Assembly: GCA_024636935.1 (NCBI GenBank)
Contig: JAGXGC010000012.1
Location: forward strand, 1-64,000
Direction: 5' to 3'
DNA: 64,000 nucleotides
From: Sideroxydans sp.
GTDB lineage: Bacteria; Pseudomonadota; Gammaproteobacteria; Burkholderiales; Gallionellaceae
Notes under the pieces: generated by a model
Databases searched by the model: none
What the model saw: only the letters and a program-made list of their open reading frames with translations
Told to the model about the DNA's origin: nothing
Translations under genes and position numbers: made by a program
Shown: in pieces, positions 47,864 through 57,777 of the stretch
Layout of the letters: each line of letters starts with the position of its first letter
Position numbering within the stretch: the stretch's first letter is position 1

Positions 47864-48724
47864 TCAGTGCGAGACGGTGATGCCCATGCGCGAGAATGCT
47901 TCCTTGAGTCCGTCGGACATACTTGCGCGTGTAGTGATGTTGTTGAAATCGATGTTCAGACTGACCAGTGCACGGGCGATCTCGGGATGGATACCGGTGA
48001 TGATCGCATCAGAGCCCATCAATTGCACAGCGCGTACCATCTGGATCAAGTGGTGGGAAACCTGCGAGTCGATGCTCTTCACGCCGGTCAGATCCATCAC
48101 CACCGCCTTGGCATGATCTTTCGCGATGCGGTTGAGCAGCGCTTCCATCACCAGCATGGTGCGGCTCGAATCAAGCGTGCCGATGATAGGCAGTGTCAGC
48201 ACACCGTCCCATATCTCGGTGATGGGGGTCGCGGTCTCGCGAATCTCTGCCTGCAGGGCCTGCATGGTGCTCTCGCGCTCTTCAAGGTAGGCGCGGAACA
48301 CGGCCATGATGAGTTCGTTGAAGATGCCGGTGAAATAGAGCAGAACCGTGCGCGATTCGCTGAACGCGATGCCGCTCGATTTGGACAGTGCATCAATCAA
48401 CCCAAGATGCAATGTCTGGGTGTAACGCACAACATCCTCCACATGGCCGCCACGCATCAGCACCTGCTGCGATAGGCTGCCAAAAAAAGATTCAAGCGCG
48501 TGAAATTCTGGTGACTGTACATCGTACGGATCTACTGACCCCAGCAGTGAGACGATCAGACTCTCGAATTCAAGACTGATATCAGTGACTTCCTCGGAAT
48601 CCATCAGGCGCTGGTCGCCGCAGAAGTACTTTATCCCAGACGCTTCCAGTTCGGGCGCTATGCCGCTGATTTTCAGTCCGAACAAAGACTTGATTTTCTC
48701 GCTGCTGCTTTTCTTGGTCACCAT
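47864..48724 (-). CDS. RsbR-like stressosome protein (sensor domain + STAS)
   Basis: 286 aa. An all-helical N-terminal domain (about 1-150; no haem histidine pattern or PAS features seen) is followed by a linker helix and a C-terminal STAS domain (about 165-286) with the RsbR-type MDLTGVKSIDSQVSHHLIQ. S220 is at the position of the phosphorylated Thr205 of Bacillus RsbRA, and TLDSSR matches the second-site region. Gene order: HATPase/phosphatase, RsbR, RsbS. A sensor scaffold that would sequester RsbT; the signal is unknown. Confidence 0.8.
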   Translation of the reverse strand: MVTKKSSSEKIKSLFGLKISGIAPELEASGIKYFCGDQRLMDSEEVTDISLEFESLIVSLLGSVDPYDVQSPEFHALESFFGSLSQQVLMRGGHVEDVVRYTQTLHLGLIDALSKSSGIAFSESRTVLLYFTGIFNELIMAVFRAYLEERESTMQALQAEIRETATPITEIWDGVLTLPIIGTLDSSRTMLVMEALLNRIAKDHAKAVVMDLTGVKSIDSQVSHHLIQMVRAVQLMGSDAIITGIHPEIARALVSLNIDFNNITTRASMSDGLKEAFSRMGITVSH

Positions 48725-48748
48725 TTCTTCTCCCTCAGTATTTGCTGA

Positions 48749-49801
48749 TTATTTTCCAACAACCGAAACGCAGATCGACTGGTCGTCGGAAATGCGTCCC
48801 ATGATATTCCCCAGCGTATAGGCGATCAATTGCGGATGCTGGTTGAACAGCCCGACAAAGTTACCGGTATCCCAGTTGCGCCGAATTCCGTCGCTCGCCG
48901 TTACAACCACCGCCCGTTTACCGAGTTTTCCGCGAACTGGGCTGGTCGCCCGGTGTTCCCTGCCCAGTATTCCGGGGGCGAACCCGAAGTGCTGCATCTC
49001 ATCCTGCTCGTAAATTCTAGCGTGCATGTCACCCACCCCGTGCAGCTGAAAACCGTGACGCACGGTATCGATTTCGCAGATCGCCGCCACCGCACCGCGC
49101 GTCGAAACCAATTGTCGATCCACTTCATCCAATATCGCGCCGATGTCCGTGTGATATTCGACATGCTTCCCCAGATTGGCCGTCGCATTCTGCGCTTCCG
49201 CACCATGCCCTAGACCATCCAGATGCAGCCAACACAAGCGTCCGTCCTTTTGTTGCAGATAGATTCGATCACCGTTATGCCGGGTATCGGAAAGCGAACG
49301 GGAAAAGATTCCGATATCGTTACCCAACATTCTTGTCCTGCCCTGCCCGATATGGAAGCGGGCCAGAAAGACCGTACCGCTCCACTTGGGCATCTGACTG
49401 GGAGACCTGTGCTGAGTGTAAAAATAGGATTCGTCGCTCAGGCGACGGATGGCACCCAAACCTTTGCCGAAAGTGTTTGCGGTCGAATAACCGTCCTGCT
49501 CGGCCCGCCCCATGTCGTTGATGCCAGGACCGTAATCCAGAGAAAGAATATCCAACACTGGGCCGGGTTGCTGCCAAAGCTGGATCAGACCTCGGCCACC
49601 TGCATGCTTGATATTGTTGGTTCCCAACTCAGCAGCGACCAGCATGATGTTCTCACGCTTGAGGTCCGGTATGCCGAGCCGGTTGGTGATCGCAAAAAGT
49701 TTGGAGCGCAGCAGCACCAGAGAACTTTCATCCTGCGTGGTACTGCTGTGCAACAGTTTGCAGTCCACCGCGCTATCGAACACCTTATGCGCCCTCAACA
49801 C
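48749..49801 (-). CDS. RsbT-like kinase fused to RsbX/SpoIIE-type phosphatase
   Basis: About 350 aa. The N-terminal half is an HATPase of the RsbT/RsbW family: N-box VAAELGTNNIKHAG, LDYGPGINDM, and the GKGLGAIRRL G2 box. The C-terminal half is a PP2C-like RsbX domain with DGLGHGAEAQNA, the STRGAVAAICEI segment and a TASDGI metal Asp. In Bacillus RsbT and RsbX are separate; here kinase and phosphatase of the stressosome are one chain. Start is uncertain: GTG 49801 overlaps the GGDEF gene stop; the frame is open to 49852. Confidence 0.8.
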   Translation of the reverse strand: MLRAHKVFDSAVDCKLLHSSTTQDESSLVLLRSKLFAITNRLGIPDLKRENIMLVAAELGTNNIKHAGGRGLIQLWQQPGPVLDILSLDYGPGINDMGRAEQDGYSTANTFGKGLGAIRRLSDESYFYTQHRSPSQMPKWSGTVFLARFHIGQGRTRMLGNDIGIFSRSLSDTRHNGDRIYLQQKDGRLCWLHLDGLGHGAEAQNATANLGKHVEYHTDIGAILDEVDRQLVSTRGAVAAICEIDTVRHGFQLHGVGDMHARIYEQDEMQHFGFAPGILGREHRATSPVRGKLGKRAVVVTASDGIRRNWDTGNFVGLFNQHPQLIAYTLGNIMGRISDDQSICVSVVGK

Positions 49802-50784
49802 ACCATTCCCGGACAATCCACAGCACACGCACCTGTACGTTGGGTTGGGCACTGGTTGATCTGTGCTTGACCGCGCCCCAATCGTTTTGCCTCGTACAGC
49901 GAACTGTCAGCACTGCGAACAAACTCTTCGAGCAGCAGTTCATCAGCAGTATCCTTGTTGATAGTGGAAACGCCGATACTGACCCTGTGTGACATCATTT
50001 CCAGCACCTGCTTCGCCTTGTCGCACGCCTGCGGATAATCGGCATAGATCACCACGGCGAACTCATCGCCTCCAAAACGGAATGCGAAATCCACATCCTC
50101 CCGGATCACCTTGCGTAAAACATCGGCCATCTTGACCAGGTGCTGATCGCCGACCTGATGACCGAACTCATCATTGACCTGCTTGAAGTGATCAAGATCG
50201 ATAAAAAGCAACGAGACTGGAGAACTTTTCTGGCGCATGGTGTGCAGAAAGATCTGCCTTAACCGCACATCGAAGGCACGCCGATTGTAAAGACCGGTCA
50301 GCGCATCCGTCTCGGCGAGGTACTGTGTTTCCTGCAGTTCATTTTGTCGACGCTTGAGGGACTGTTGCAGCAACTCAAGCTCCATTTCAGCATTCGCACG
50401 CATCTCGTCGAAATGGCGCTTCATGTCGATATTGCGCTGCAACAAAATTTCGGGATCGACCAACGCGACGGAATTTCCCATAAAGGTGCGCAACTCGGCG
50501 ATCCGGTCCGGAGCAGGCATTTTGGTCAATGTCACAATCTTGGCCTGCTCGCCCTGTCCCCAATGCACGATCAGCTGTCGATCCCGCAGGGCCAGACTGA
50601 CCGGGATCGGATTACCCAGCGCCGCACCGGCATAACGCAAACGTTCCAGCAGCCCTAAGACGGCGATAGTGGCGGCGAAAACATTCCCTCCGAGATCGCT
50701 CACGCTTTTCAGCACGAACTCGGTGAAATTCTGCAGATCAGGTTCGATCGCAAGATTTTGCTTGAGAATCTCCACCAACCCCAT
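49795..50784 (-). CDS. GGDEF-domain diguanylate cyclase
   Basis: 329 aa. The first 150 residues have no recognised motif beyond a coiled-coil (about 120-160, MELELLQQSLKRRQNELQETQ). The GGDEF domain starts at DALTGLYNRRAFD and has RFGGDEFAVVIY near 237, so c-di-GMP synthesis should be active; no RxxD inhibitory site is seen before it. It is the first gene of the stressosome-like operon and its stop overlaps the next start, so it is a candidate output of RsbT signalling. Confidence 0.9.
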   Translation of the reverse strand: MGLVEILKQNLAIEPDLQNFTEFVLKSVSDLGGNVFAATIAVLGLLERLRYAGAALGNPIPVSLALRDRQLIVHWGQGEQAKIVTLTKMPAPDRIAELRTFMGNSVALVDPEILLQRNIDMKRHFDEMRANAEMELELLQQSLKRRQNELQETQYLAETDALTGLYNRRAFDVRLRQIFLHTMRQKSSPVSLLFIDLDHFKQVNDEFGHQVGDQHLVKMADVLRKVIREDVDFAFRFGGDEFAVVIYADYPQACDKAKQVLEMMSHRVSIGVSTINKDTADELLLEEFVRSADSSLYEAKRLGRGQAQINQCPTQRTGACAVDCPGMVC

Positions 50785-50911
50785 TCCCTCTCAGGTCCTG
50801 TGAATCAATCGCACAATTGGAACACAAAAGGGAATGCATGCCTATCACGCAGAATGCATATGCATTATTTGCCGCGGGCAGCAGGAATCGTTACAGAACA
50901 GATAGGTAACG

Positions 50912-51382
50912 CTATTCTTTGATATGACGGGCGGAACGAAAACCATCCAGAATCAACAGCACCGCCCCCAGGGTGATCGCCGAGTCAGCCACGTTGAAGG
51001 CGGCGAAGTGATAGCCCGCCGCGTAAAAATCCAGAAAGTCGACCACGTAGCCGTAGGCGATTCGGTCGATCAGATTACCTAATGCGCCACCAAGGATGAG
51101 CGCCAACGCCAAAGCAAACAGTTTCTCAGCCTGATGTTTGCGCAGCAGCCACACGATCCACACCGATGCCACGATGGCGATGAGAGAGAACAGCCAGCGT
51201 TGCATACCCCCCGCGTCGCTCAGGAAGCTGAATGCAGCGCCGGTGTTATGTGCCAGCACCAGATTGAAGAATGAGGTGATGGGTAACGATTCACCATAGA
51301 TGAAGTGGCTAGTGATCGCTGCCTTGCTCGTCTGGTCGAGCACGATGACGATGATTGCCAGCAGCAGCCAGCGCTTAAGCAT
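50912..51382 (-). CDS. lspA: Lipoprotein signal peptidase LspA
   Basis: 156-aa inner-membrane aspartic protease that removes signal peptides from prolipoproteins. Four membrane helices and the catalytic pair D115 (VVDFLDFY) and D133 (NVADSAIT), 18 residues apart as in E. coli. It overlaps ileS by 8 bp, the classic ribF-ileS-lspA order. Confidence 0.95.
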   Translation of the reverse strand: MLKRWLLLAIIVIVLDQTSKAAITSHFIYGESLPITSFFNLVLAHNTGAAFSFLSDAGGMQRWLFSLIAIVASVWIVWLLRKHQAEKLFALALALILGGALGNLIDRIAYGYVVDFLDFYAAGYHFAAFNVADSAITLGAVLLILDGFRSARHIKE

Positions 51383-54167
51383 GCTTGCGCGCCTCGCCGT
51401 CGCCGAACAAGTTGCTTACGCAACGTCCGCACAGCGTCGGATGATTGGCATCGCTGCCCACGTCCTCGCGGTAGTGCCAGCAGCGTTCACATTTCTCGTG
51501 TGTGCTCGGTGTGACTTTGATTTCCAACTCACCTTCGCGCTGATGCACATTGGCACGCGAGGTGATCAGCACGAAGCGCAAGTCGTCATCCAAACGCGAC
51601 AACAACTCGAAGGTCTCTTTAGCAGCGTACACATCCACTTCGGCTTGCAAGTCAGAGCCTATAGCCCCCACAGAACGCTGATCTTCCAGCTTCTTGTTGA
51701 CCAGTTCACGAACAGCGCGGATGTCTGCCCAGGCACTCACCTGCTCGCCGCTCAAACCGGAATCTGGCAACTCATACCACAGCTGTTCGAACACACTTAC
51801 CTCGTCGCCACCGTTCAGCGTCGCCCACACTTCCTCACCCGTGAAGCTGAGGATAGGTGCGATCAAGCGGCCCAGTGCCTGCGTGATGTGATACAGCGCG
51901 TTCTGTGCAGAACGGCGTGCTTTCGATGTCTCACCTGCCGTGTACAGGCGATCTTTTAGGATATTGAGATAGAAACTACCCAACTCTTCCGAACAGAAAC
52001 CTTGCAGCTTCTGCACAGCTAAGTGGAACTCGTAACGGTCGTAATCGGCACGCACATCTTCTTGCAGCTTCTGTATCAGCGACAGTGCGTAGCGGTCGAT
52101 CTCCAACCATTCAGTGACCGGCATCGCATCACGTTGCGCGTCAAAATCACTCACGTTGGCCAGCAGGAATCGCAAAGTATTGCGAATGCGGCGATAGCTG
52201 TCGGTCACTCGCTTAAGTATCTCGTCGGAGATGGTCAGCTCACCGGAGTAGTCGGTCGAAGCCGTCCACAGGCGCAGCATGTCCGCGCCCATAGTGTCGA
52301 TCACCTTCTGCGGTGCGATAACGTTGCCCTTGGATTTCGACATCTTGTGGCCCTTACCGTCCACCACGAAACCATGCGTCAGCAAGGCATCATAAGGTGC
52401 GCGACCATTGATGGCGCAACCGGTCAGCAAGGAAGACTGGAACCAACCACGATGCTGGTCTGAACCCTCCAGATACAGATCGGCCGGTGCGCGCAGACCT
52501 TCGCGTTTCGCCAGCACGGAATAATGCGTCGCACCGGAATCGAACCACACGTCCAGCGTGTCGGTCAGCTTGCGGTAGTCCACGGCATCGTCACCCAACA
52601 GCTCGGCGCTGTTCAGCGAGAACCATGCCTCGATGCCAGTCTTCTCCACGCGCTTCGCCACTTCTTCCAGCAGCTCCGGCGTACGCGGATGCAGTTGCAA
52701 TGTCTCTTTGTGCACAAAGAACGGCATCGGCACGCCCCAGTTTCGCTGACGCGATACACACCAGTCGGGACGGTTCTTGATCATCGCTTCGATGCGCGCA
52801 CGGCCCCATGCGGGGTAGAACTTGGTGTCCGCCACCGCATCGTTCGCCAGCTGGCGCAAAGTCACCCCCTCCTCGCCCTGCTCCATGCCGATGAACCACT
52901 GCGGCGTGGCGCGGAAGATGATGGGCGTCTTGTGACGCCAGCAATGCGGATAACTGTGCTTCATCTTTTCCTGATGCAGCAGATGACCGCTGGCTGCCAA
53001 CGCTTCCAGCACGATGTCGTTACCCTTCCACACGAACACACCTGCCAACGGCGTCTCGCCCACCGGCAAAGTAGTCGAGATGAACTTGCCGTCGTCACCT
53101 ACCGGATTCTCCACCGGCAAGCTATATCTCTGACCGACCACATAGTCGTCCACACCGTGCGCCGGTGCGGTATGCACTAGACCAGTACCCGCTTCCAGCG
53201 TGACGTGTTCACCGCAGATGATGGGCACGATGCGGTCATAGAACGGATGTTGCAGCGGCAGGTTCTCCAGTGCACTACCCTTGCCTGCGCCGACCACTTC
53301 CGCTTGCAGTTGATAGCGCTGCACGCAAGATTCGAGCAGATCGCCCACCAGCAGCAGATAGCCCTTGTCGGTCTTAGCCAGACGATATTCATATTCGGGA
53401 TGCACGCTCACCGCTTGGTTGGCAGGTAACGTCCAAGGCGTAGTTGTCCAGATCACCGCATACACTTTCGCGCTGCCGGGGAGCGACACACCGAGCGCGC
53501 GACCTAATGCTTCGACGTCTTTCACCTCGAAGCCAACGTCGATTGCGGGCGATACTTTGTCTTCATATTCAACTTCTGCCTCGGCCAATGCAGAGCCGCA
53601 ATCAAGACACCAGTTCACCGGCTTGCGGCCCTGATACAGATAACCGTTCTGTTGGATCTGACCTAGCGCGCGGATGATGTCCGCTTCGGTCTGGAAGTCC
53701 ATGGTCAGGTAAGGATTGTCCCAATCACCCAAAACACCGAGACGGATAAAGTCTTTCTTCTGGCGCTCGACTTGTTCCTTCGCGTATTCGCGGCACAGTT
53801 CGCGGAACTGCGATGCAGGAATCGCCTTACCGTGTTTCTTCTCCACCTGCAATTCGATGGGCAGACCGTGGCAGTCCCAGCCCGGCACATAAGGCGCATC
53901 GAAGCCGCTCAGCGTCTTGCCCTTGATGATGATGTCCTTCAACACTTTGTTTACTGCGTGGCCGATGTGGATGTCACCGTTCGCATACGGAGGGCCATCG
54001 TGCAGGATGAATTGCGGACGCCCCTTGGCGGCAGCACGGATGCGCTGATAGCGCTGCTGCGCTTGCCATTGCTCCAACATCTTCGGCTCACGCTTGGCGA
54101 GGTCGCCGCGCATGGGGAATGCCGTGTCGGGCAGGTTCAGTGGGTATTTCTTTTTGTCTTCGGCCAT
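51375..54167 (-). CDS. ileS: Isoleucyl-tRNA synthetase
   Basis: 930 aa class I synthetase. HIGH signature at 67-70 ([11 protein letters not shown]), KMSKSKGN near 607, CP1 editing domain (about 200-400) with TTPWTLPAN, anticodon-binding domain and a C-terminal zinc knuckle (CERCWHY...LCGRC). ribF lies 211 bp upstream on the same strand, with REP-like repeats in between. Confidence 0.97.
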   Translation of the reverse strand: MAEDKKKYPLNLPDTAFPMRGDLAKREPKMLEQWQAQQRYQRIRAAAKGRPQFILHDGPPYANGDIHIGHAVNKVLKDIIIKGKTLSGFDAPYVPGWDCHGLPIELQVEKKHGKAIPASQFRELCREYAKEQVERQKKDFIRLGVLGDWDNPYLTMDFQTEADIIRALGQIQQNGYLYQGRKPVNWCLDCGSALAEAEVEYEDKVSPAIDVGFEVKDVEALGRALGVSLPGSAKVYAVIWTTTPWTLPANQAVSVHPEYEYRLAKTDKGYLLLVGDLLESCVQRYQLQAEVVGAGKGSALENLPLQHPFYDRIVPIICGEHVTLEAGTGLVHTAPAHGVDDYVVGQRYSLPVENPVGDDGKFISTTLPVGETPLAGVFVWKGNDIVLEALAASGHLLHQEKMKHSYPHCWRHKTPIIFRATPQWFIGMEQGEEGVTLRQLANDAVADTKFYPAWGRARIEAMIKNRPDWCVSRQRNWGVPMPFFVHKETLQLHPRTPELLEEVAKRVEKTGIEAWFSLNSAELLGDDAVDYRKLTDTLDVWFDSGATHYSVLAKREGLRAPADLYLEGSDQHRGWFQSSLLTGCAINGRAPYDALLTHGFVVDGKGHKMSKSKGNVIAPQKVIDTMGADMLRLWTASTDYSGELTISDEILKRVTDSYRRIRNTLRFLLANVSDFDAQRDAMPVTEWLEIDRYALSLIQKLQEDVRADYDRYEFHLAVQKLQGFCSEELGSFYLNILKDRLYTAGETSKARRSAQNALYHITQALGRLIAPILSFTGEEVWATLNGGDEVSVFEQLWYELPDSGLSGEQVSAWADIRAVRELVNKKLEDQRSVGAIGSDLQAEVDVYAAKETFELLSRLDDDLRFVLITSRANVHQREGELEIKVTPSTHEKCERCWHYREDVGSDANHPTLCGRCVSNLFGDGEARKHA

Positions 54168-54206
54168 ATTCTTCTCAAGAACAATTCATTAATAATTTCC
54201 CGCCTC

Positions 54207-54233
54207 GTCATTCCGGCGGAGGCCGGAATCCAG
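54207..54233. repeat. REP-like palindromic element 1
   Basis: The unit GTCATTCCGGCGGAGGCCGGAATCCAG contains the stem TTCCGGC/GCCGGAA. It belongs to the widespread GTCATTCC-GGAATCCAG family of extragenic palindromes. The partner copy lies 58 bp away in the opposite orientation. Confidence 0.7.
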
Positions 54234-54254
54234 CGCATTTATCAATAATGCAGT

Positions 54255-54275
54255 CGGGTTTTGTCCCGCTTCGCG
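54255..54275. repeat. Hairpin TCCCGCTTCGCGGGA
   Basis: A short perfect stem (TCCCGC/GCGGGA) with a TTC loop lies between the two REP-like units, typical of a composite REP cluster. Confidence 0.55.
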
Positions 54276-54290
54276 GGATTGTTTAATCAT

Positions 54291-54316
54291 CTGGATTCCG
54301 GCCTACGCCGGATAAC
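54291..54316. repeat. REP-like palindromic element 2
   Basis: CTGGATTCCGGCCTACGCCGGATAAC is the inverse of element 1 with a slightly altered loop and stem GGCC-TAC-GCCGG. Together the pair forms a long inverted repeat upstream of ileS and downstream of ribF's stop. Confidence 0.65.
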
Positions 54317-54378
54317 CAGCCACTTGCCAGCTTGCTGGCTTAGTGGATTGGCTAGTAGTTCCATCAATGACGAAATAC

Positions 54379-55305
54379 TCACTCATGATCGATAAACCAT
54401 TGCTTTGCATTATTCACATCTGACGCGATCTGACGCGTCAGCGCTTCCAAACCGTCGAACTTCATCTCGTCGCGCAACTTGTGCAGGAATTCCACCCGCA
54501 AGTGCCTGCCGTATATCTGCTGTTCGAACTCGAACAGATGCACTTCCAGCACATACTTAGCATCGTGCTTCAGCGTCGGGCGCAGCCCTAGGCTGGCCAC
54601 GCCCTGCAACACGCCGAGTCCATCCGAATGCACATTCACCACAAACACGCCTTTGAGCGGCGGCAGGTTGTGCTTCATCTGGATGTTCGCCGTGGGATAA
54701 CCCAGCTTGCGACCCACCGCATCACCGTGCACCACACGCCCGCTGATGCTGTAGGGGCGACCCAGATAATCGCGGGCGATATCCAGCTTTCCTTCCGCCA
54801 GCGCGTTGCGTATCGCCGTGCTGGAGACACGCACGCCGTCGAACAAAACACTGTGCATCGCTGCCACTTCGAAACCTTGCTGCGCACCGGCCTGCTGCAT
54901 CAATGCAAAATCACCACCGCGCCCGCTGCCGAAGCGGAAGTCGTCTCCGATCAGCACATGCTGCGCACGCAGCGACTCCACCAAGGTCAGGATAAAATCG
55001 TCCGCCGACTTCTGCGCGAACACCTTATCGAATGGACACACATACACGCGATCTATGCCCATCTCGCGAAACAGCTCCAACTTCTCGCGCAGACTGGTGA
55101 GTCGCGCCGGGGCTTTAAGCGGAGTGAAGAATTCGCGCGGATGCGGCTCGAAAGTCACCACCGCTGTCTGCAAACCACGCGCCTGCGCCGTCTCACGCAA
55201 TTCCTTGAGCATCGCCTGATGCCCCAGATGCACCCCGTCAAAATTGCCGATGGTGACCGCCAGAGGTCGAAAATCCGTAGAATGGAGGCCGCGTAGAATC
55301 TGCAT
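54379..55305 (-). CDS. ribF: Bifunctional riboflavin kinase / FAD synthetase RibF
   Basis: 308 aa. The N-terminal FMN adenylyltransferase has TIGNFDGVHLGHQAML at 18-33 and the FRFGSGRGG motif near 143. The C-terminal riboflavin kinase has GRPYSISGRVVHGDAVGRKLGYPTANI and the EVHLFEFEQQIYG block. It makes FMN and FAD. Upstream of ileS-lspA, the usual order. Confidence 0.96.
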   Translation of the reverse strand: MQILRGLHSTDFRPLAVTIGNFDGVHLGHQAMLKELRETAQARGLQTAVVTFEPHPREFFTPLKAPARLTSLREKLELFREMGIDRVYVCPFDKVFAQKSADDFILTLVESLRAQHVLIGDDFRFGSGRGGDFALMQQAGAQQGFEVAAMHSVLFDGVRVSSTAIRNALAEGKLDIARDYLGRPYSISGRVVHGDAVGRKLGYPTANIQMKHNLPPLKGVFVVNVHSDGLGVLQGVASLGLRPTLKHDAKYVLEVHLFEFEQQIYGRHLRVEFLHKLRDEMKFDGLEALTRQIASDVNNAKQWFIDHE

Positions 55306-55362
55306 AGGGCGCGGATTATACAGCCTTACACCCCGTAATCACCCCCGCCAAAAAGGGAATAC

Positions 55363-55761
55363 ATGCTGAACTACCCCCGGGTTGCGATCGACTTCATGAA
55401 CAATGACCACGCCGAATTCGTCGCCCTGCGCAAACATCTGCTCAACCTGCTGCATATGGGCGCGGATCACACGCAGGTAGACGCCATGCTGGAAAACCTG
55501 TTGGAGCACACACGCCGCCACTTCGCCGAGGAAGAGCAACTGATGCTGTCGGTCAAATTCCCACCCTATCCCATGCACAAGGGGGAGCACGACAAAGTGC
55601 TGACCGACATGAATAGCCGCATCGAAAAATGGAAAGCTTCACGCAATACAAAAGATATCAGCAGCTGGCTGGAACATGCGGTACGCGACTGGTTCGTCAA
55701 TCACGTAAGCAGCATGGATTTCGTCACAGCGGCCTATATCCAAGCGCGGAGCGAAGGATGA
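55363..55761 (+). CDS. Bacteriohemerythrin (complete ligand set)
   Basis: 132-aa four-helix bundle for a non-haem di-iron oxygen carrier or sensor. All seven ligands of the family appear: H16, H53 and E57 (HFAEEE), H72 and H76 (MHKGEH), H114 and D119 (WFVNHVSSMD). AAGGGA precedes the ATG. Divergent from ribF and overlapping the next gene by 4 bp (ATGA). Confidence 0.9.
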   Translation: MLNYPRVAIDFMNNDHAEFVALRKHLLNLLHMGADHTQVDAMLENLLEHTRRHFAEEEQLMLSVKFPPYPMHKGEHDKVLTDMNSRIEKWKASRNTKDISSWLEHAVRDWFVNHVSSMDFVTAAYIQARSEG

Positions 55762-56126
55762 GCGAAGACATATTCGACCATAGTCATTTCGTAAAAGCCC
55801 ATGCGGCCATGCTGGAACTGCTGGACGCAGATGCGACGGAAGATGCTTTGAACGAAACGCTAGCTGCCATGCAGGGAAGTCTGCAGCAGCAGTTCTCCAA
55901 AGAAGAGCAAGCCATGCAAGCCGCACAGTTCGGCCCGCTGGATGCGCACAAGAAAGACCACGACCAAGCCTTGGAACGCCTATCTGCCCGCATCGTGCAA
56001 TGGCAGGAGTCGCACGACCGGAAAGCTTTGCTGGAATATCTGGAAGGGCCGTTCTCGGACTGGTTCGTACGCCACGTCAATACACGCGACTTCATCACTG
56101 CACAGCGACTCTCGCTGGGTGTCTAG
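55758..56126 (+). CDS. Second hemerythrin-like protein with one missing ligand
   Basis: 122 aa, ATG 55758, overlapping the first hemerythrin by 4 bp. H15 (or H10), E49, H64, H68, H106 and D111 match ligands, but the His of the HFxxEE motif is replaced by Gln (Q45 in LQQQFSKEE). The position is the same one lost in the cyclase-hemerythrin fusion at 24457. It may bind one iron, or a modified site, or act as a partner of its neighbour. Confidence 0.85.
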   Translation: MSEDIFDHSHFVKAHAAMLELLDADATEDALNETLAAMQGSLQQQFSKEEQAMQAAQFGPLDAHKKDHDQALERLSARIVQWQESHDRKALLEYLEGPFSDWFVRHVNTRDFITAQRLSLGV

Positions 56127-56458
56127 TTTCCGACCATCGGCGGCACGATGCCGCGCAGCTTGAAACAACTTGGGTTCGGCGATCCGTCCAACTCATATTC
56201 GTTGAACTCGCGGCACACCTGCGGACGGTCTGCGTAGATGGCGCACCGCACCGCCTGCCCCACTTCTCCCTCCAGCGCGATGCAGCGCGGCGGATAGCTA
56301 TCCGTGCCCTTCATGCAGAAGGATTGTTCATTAAGGTGATGGGTGAGTTTGAGCGGCACATAGCCGCCTAGAGAACTATCTGCTTCTTCGCGGTGCAGCA
56401 CGATGCGAAAGTGTGCGCAGCATGCGCCACAAGTCAGGCAGGGATTTCCCGCATTCAT
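56123..56458 (-). CDS. YkgJ-family cysteine-cluster protein
   Basis: 111 aa, with eight cysteines in the CxxCGACC pattern (C7, C10, C13, C14) and a later [14 protein letters not shown] and CFKL; the CxxCxxCC core probably binds a zinc or iron-sulfur centre. Function unknown. It is convergent with the second hemerythrin, overlapping it by 4 bp, and overlaps rimO by 4 bp upstream. Confidence 0.85.
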   Translation of the reverse strand: MNAGNPCLTCGACCAHFRIVLHREEADSSLGGYVPLKLTHHLNEQSFCMKGTDSYPPRCIALEGEVGQAVRCAIYADRPQVCREFNEYELDGSPNPSCFKLRGIVPPMVGN

Positions 56459-57774
56459 TCCTTGACGACTTCAGCGTGCAAGTCGTGCTCGTCGGAACCG
56501 GTGATCTTCACCGTGACAAACTCGCCCACTTCCAAGTCTTCGCCGTCGATGTAGACCAAGCCATCGATCTCCGGCGCATCGGCGCTGCTGCGGGCGATGG
56601 AGCCCTGCTCGTCCACATCGTCCACCAGCACGGTCATGGTCTGGCCGACCTTCTTCGCCAGTTTCTCGGCGCTGATCTCTTCCTGCAGATACATCAAACG
56701 TGCCAGACGCTCTTCCTGTTCTTCGGGATCGATATGGTCAGGCAAGGCATTCGCGGCAGCCCCTTCCACCGGTGAATATTTGAATGCGCCGACGCGATCC
56801 AGTTGCGCTTCTTCGATGAAGTCGAGCAGTTCTTCGAACTCTTCTTCCGTCTCGCCGGGGAAGCCGACGATGAAGGTGCTGCGCAAGGTGATGTCAGGAC
56901 AGATCTCTCGCCATCTCTTGATGCGGGTCAGTACGTTCTCGCTGCTGGCCGGTCGCTTCATCAGCTTGAGGATGCGCTCGTTTGCATGCTGGAACGGGAT
57001 GTCGAGGTAAGGCAGGATCTTGCCTTCCGCCATCAAGGGGATGACATCGTCCACGCTCGGATACGGATAGACGTAATGCAGTCGCGTCCACACACCCAGA
57101 TCACCTAACGCGCCAGCTAGATCGGTCATGCGTGTCTTCAGTGGCTTGCCTTGCCAGAAGCCGGTGCGGTATTTCACATCCACACCGTATGCGGAAGTGT
57201 CCTGCGAGATGACCAGCAATTCCTTCACGCCGGACTCGACCAGCTTCTCCGCTTCGGCCATCACATCATGCACAGGACGACTGACCAGATCACCGCGCAA
57301 GCTCGGGATGATGCAGAAGGTGCAGCTATGGTTACAGCCTTCGGATATCTTCAGGTAGGCGAAATGTTGCGGCGTGAGGCGCACGCCTTGTGGCGGCACC
57401 AGATCGACATAGGGATCATGCAAGCGCGGCAGATACTGGTGCACCGCATTCATCACCGCATCGGTCTCATGCGGGCCGGTGACGGCGAGCACCTTGGGAT
57501 GCGTCTTCTGCACGATGTCCCCCTTGGCGCCGAGGCAACCGGTGACGATGACCTTGCCGTTCTCCTGCAAGGCTTCGCCGATGGCTTCCAACGATTCGGC
57601 TACCGCACTGTCGATGAAGCCGCAGGTGTTGACCACCACTAGGTCGGCCTCCTGATAACTGGGCGTCAGCTCATACCCTTCTGCCTGCATGCGCGTGAGG
57701 ATGAGCTCGGAATCGGATGCAGCTTTAGGGCAACCGAGTGAGACGAAACCGATCTTGGGTGCAGCTTTACTCAT
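56455..57774 (-). CDS. rimO: Ribosomal protein S12 methylthiotransferase RimO
   Basis: 439-aa radical-SAM enzyme that methylthiolates Asp88 of S12. N-terminal UPF0004 domain ([13 protein letters not shown] with a cluster Cys, [18 protein letters not shown]), radical [11 protein letters not shown] near 150 with IPSLRG, and a C-terminal TRAM domain. The SAM-cluster Cys motif and the LGCPKA distinguish it from MiaB. Confidence 0.95.
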   Translation of the reverse strand: MSKAAPKIGFVSLGCPKAASDSELILTRMQAEGYELTPSYQEADLVVVNTCGFIDSAVAESLEAIGEALQENGKVIVTGCLGAKGDIVQKTHPKVLAVTGPHETDAVMNAVHQYLPRLHDPYVDLVPPQGVRLTPQHFAYLKISEGCNHSCTFCIIPSLRGDLVSRPVHDVMAEAEKLVESGVKELLVISQDTSAYGVDVKYRTGFWQGKPLKTRMTDLAGALGDLGVWTRLHYVYPYPSVDDVIPLMAEGKILPYLDIPFQHANERILKLMKRPASSENVLTRIKRWREICPDITLRSTFIVGFPGETEEEFEELLDFIEEAQLDRVGAFKYSPVEGAAANALPDHIDPEEQEERLARLMYLQEEISAEKLAKKVGQTMTVLVDDVDEQGSIARSSADAPEIDGLVYIDGEDLEVGEFVTVKITGSDEHDLHAEVVKE

Positions 57775-57777
57775 AGT

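Noticed and set aside
54168-54378. Insertion sequence ends between ribF and ileS
   Set aside because: The inverted repeats are short REP-type palindromes with no transposase or target duplication.
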